Positions 63,241-64,000 of a DNA stretch of 64,000 bases are shown piece after piece. The notes beneath the pieces are model-generated. The model saw nothing but the letters and a program-made list of their open reading frames with translations, was not told the DNA's origin and did no database searches. Source of the stretch: Quillaja saponaria (taxonomy: Eukaryota; Streptophyta; Magnoliopsida; Fabales; Quillajaceae); assembly GCA_029379385.1 (NCBI GenBank), contig CM055613.1, positions 20,354,001 to 20,418,000 on the forward strand, read 5' to 3'. A program made the translations under genes and the position numbers. Positions within the stretch are counted from its first letter, which is position 1. Each line of letters starts with the position of its first letter.

Positions 63241-64000
63241 AATGATATTAGATGTCTATGGTATATTACTTATAAATACAATCTTATTTAGTTATTAATA
63301 AAATGAATATGTTTCATTATTATATTGTATTATTATTTATCATGTATTTTAATTGCTAGTAAATTCTTTAGTATGAACATGAATAAATCCCATAGAATAT
63401 AAGCAATGAAAATAAGAACCATGATGTGATCATGCTTATGAGATATATTTTCTTAAGCTTTGTTCTTAAATATTCATAATCATAGGATCATTAATATCAT
63501 TAATAATGGAAATTAATGATCCGGTTAGATTAGTACATGTTATATTAGCTCAAATGTTGAGGGTGATCGATCTCATGATCACTTGTGAAGTTGACACTAT
63601 AATAAACATGTAGGTGCTTGTTAGAGAAACAAGTTCACTGAATTGACTCAATCATAGAATACTCATATAGATTTTTACATAGTTTCCAATGAGTGTTATT
63701 CGTTGTAGTGGTGCAAGTGATCTTCAGACTTGAGGCATCATAGGTACCTTATACATAGGTTATCATGCTTTGATACTATCTAAGTATAATTCACCATGGG
63801 TTATACAGAGATAGATGTTGGGTATGACTATCTATGTATGAAGGTATATGAGTGCACAATAAGGGATCTATCACTCTCAGTAAAGAGAGAGAATGTTCTA
63901 TGTTATCTAATTAAGACATAACTCAGAAAGTCTCTGGACAGGGTGGTGTGAAACTAGATTAGAGAATTTAGGTTTCATCACATGAGTTATGACTTATAAA
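63241..64000. other. AT-rich, repeat-like sequence to the window end, no gene
   Basis: No open frame is present. The second half (63500-64000) reads like the non-coding part of a plant LTR retrotransposon, by general resemblance only ('gatcgatctcatgatcactt', 'actcagaaagtctctggacag'). No terminus or primer site is visible to support it. Confidence 0.3.

Overview
This is an AT-rich nuclear window from a eudicot plant. The evidence is one intact intron-rich gene with GT-AG splice sites, several decayed plant transposable elements, and a mutated chloroplast DNA insertion. I cannot name the species. Only one gene looks intact.

Region by region. 1-5816: two tandem copies of a ~2.9 kb non-coding repeat resembling the 3' internal region plus LTR of a Ty3/gypsy-like element; a third copy lies at 25220-27510. 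7433-11415: a complete but dead Ty1/copia element with LTRs, primer site and a 5-bp target duplication, lacking most of gag. 11421-15130: no recognised gene; a 48-bp repeat inside an unidentified minus-strand ORF and a strong G-quadruplex-type tract. 15140-22888: a minus-strand Ty3/gypsy element (gag, zinc finger, protease, part of reverse transcriptase) whose left LTR carries an 867-bp terminal-inverted-repeat insertion. 23654-24197: two tandem cysteine-rich, prolamin-like (ECA1-type) pseudogenes.

30745-54273: a complete callose synthase (1,3-beta-glucan synthase) gene on the plus strand. I could assemble 42 exons, every junction in phase, giving 5,853 bp of coding sequence (1,950 residues). 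It is closest to CALS3/GSL12. Its introns hold a sense LINE (intron 14), an antisense LINE RNase H remnant (intron 9), a tRNA-type SINE with target duplications (intron 33), and a tandem array in intron 2 that duplicates the exon-2 splice donor.

54274-64000: degenerate ~90-bp repeats, an antisense plant-mobile-domain pseudogene ahead of a polypurine tract and 3' LTR (58197-59595), one end of a CACTA-type transposon (60027 onward), then ~2.5 kb of plastid DNA (rps14 and most of psaB, both broken, 60740-63240), then AT-rich repeat-like sequence without genes.

The genes do not form a pathway or operon. I saw no convincing new multi-gene system. The most notable items are the duplicated splice donor in the callose synthase gene, the prolamin-like pseudogene pair, the antisense mobile-domain gene in an LTR element, and the plastid insertion next to the CACTA end. 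All similarity statements come from reading translations by eye, not from database searches.
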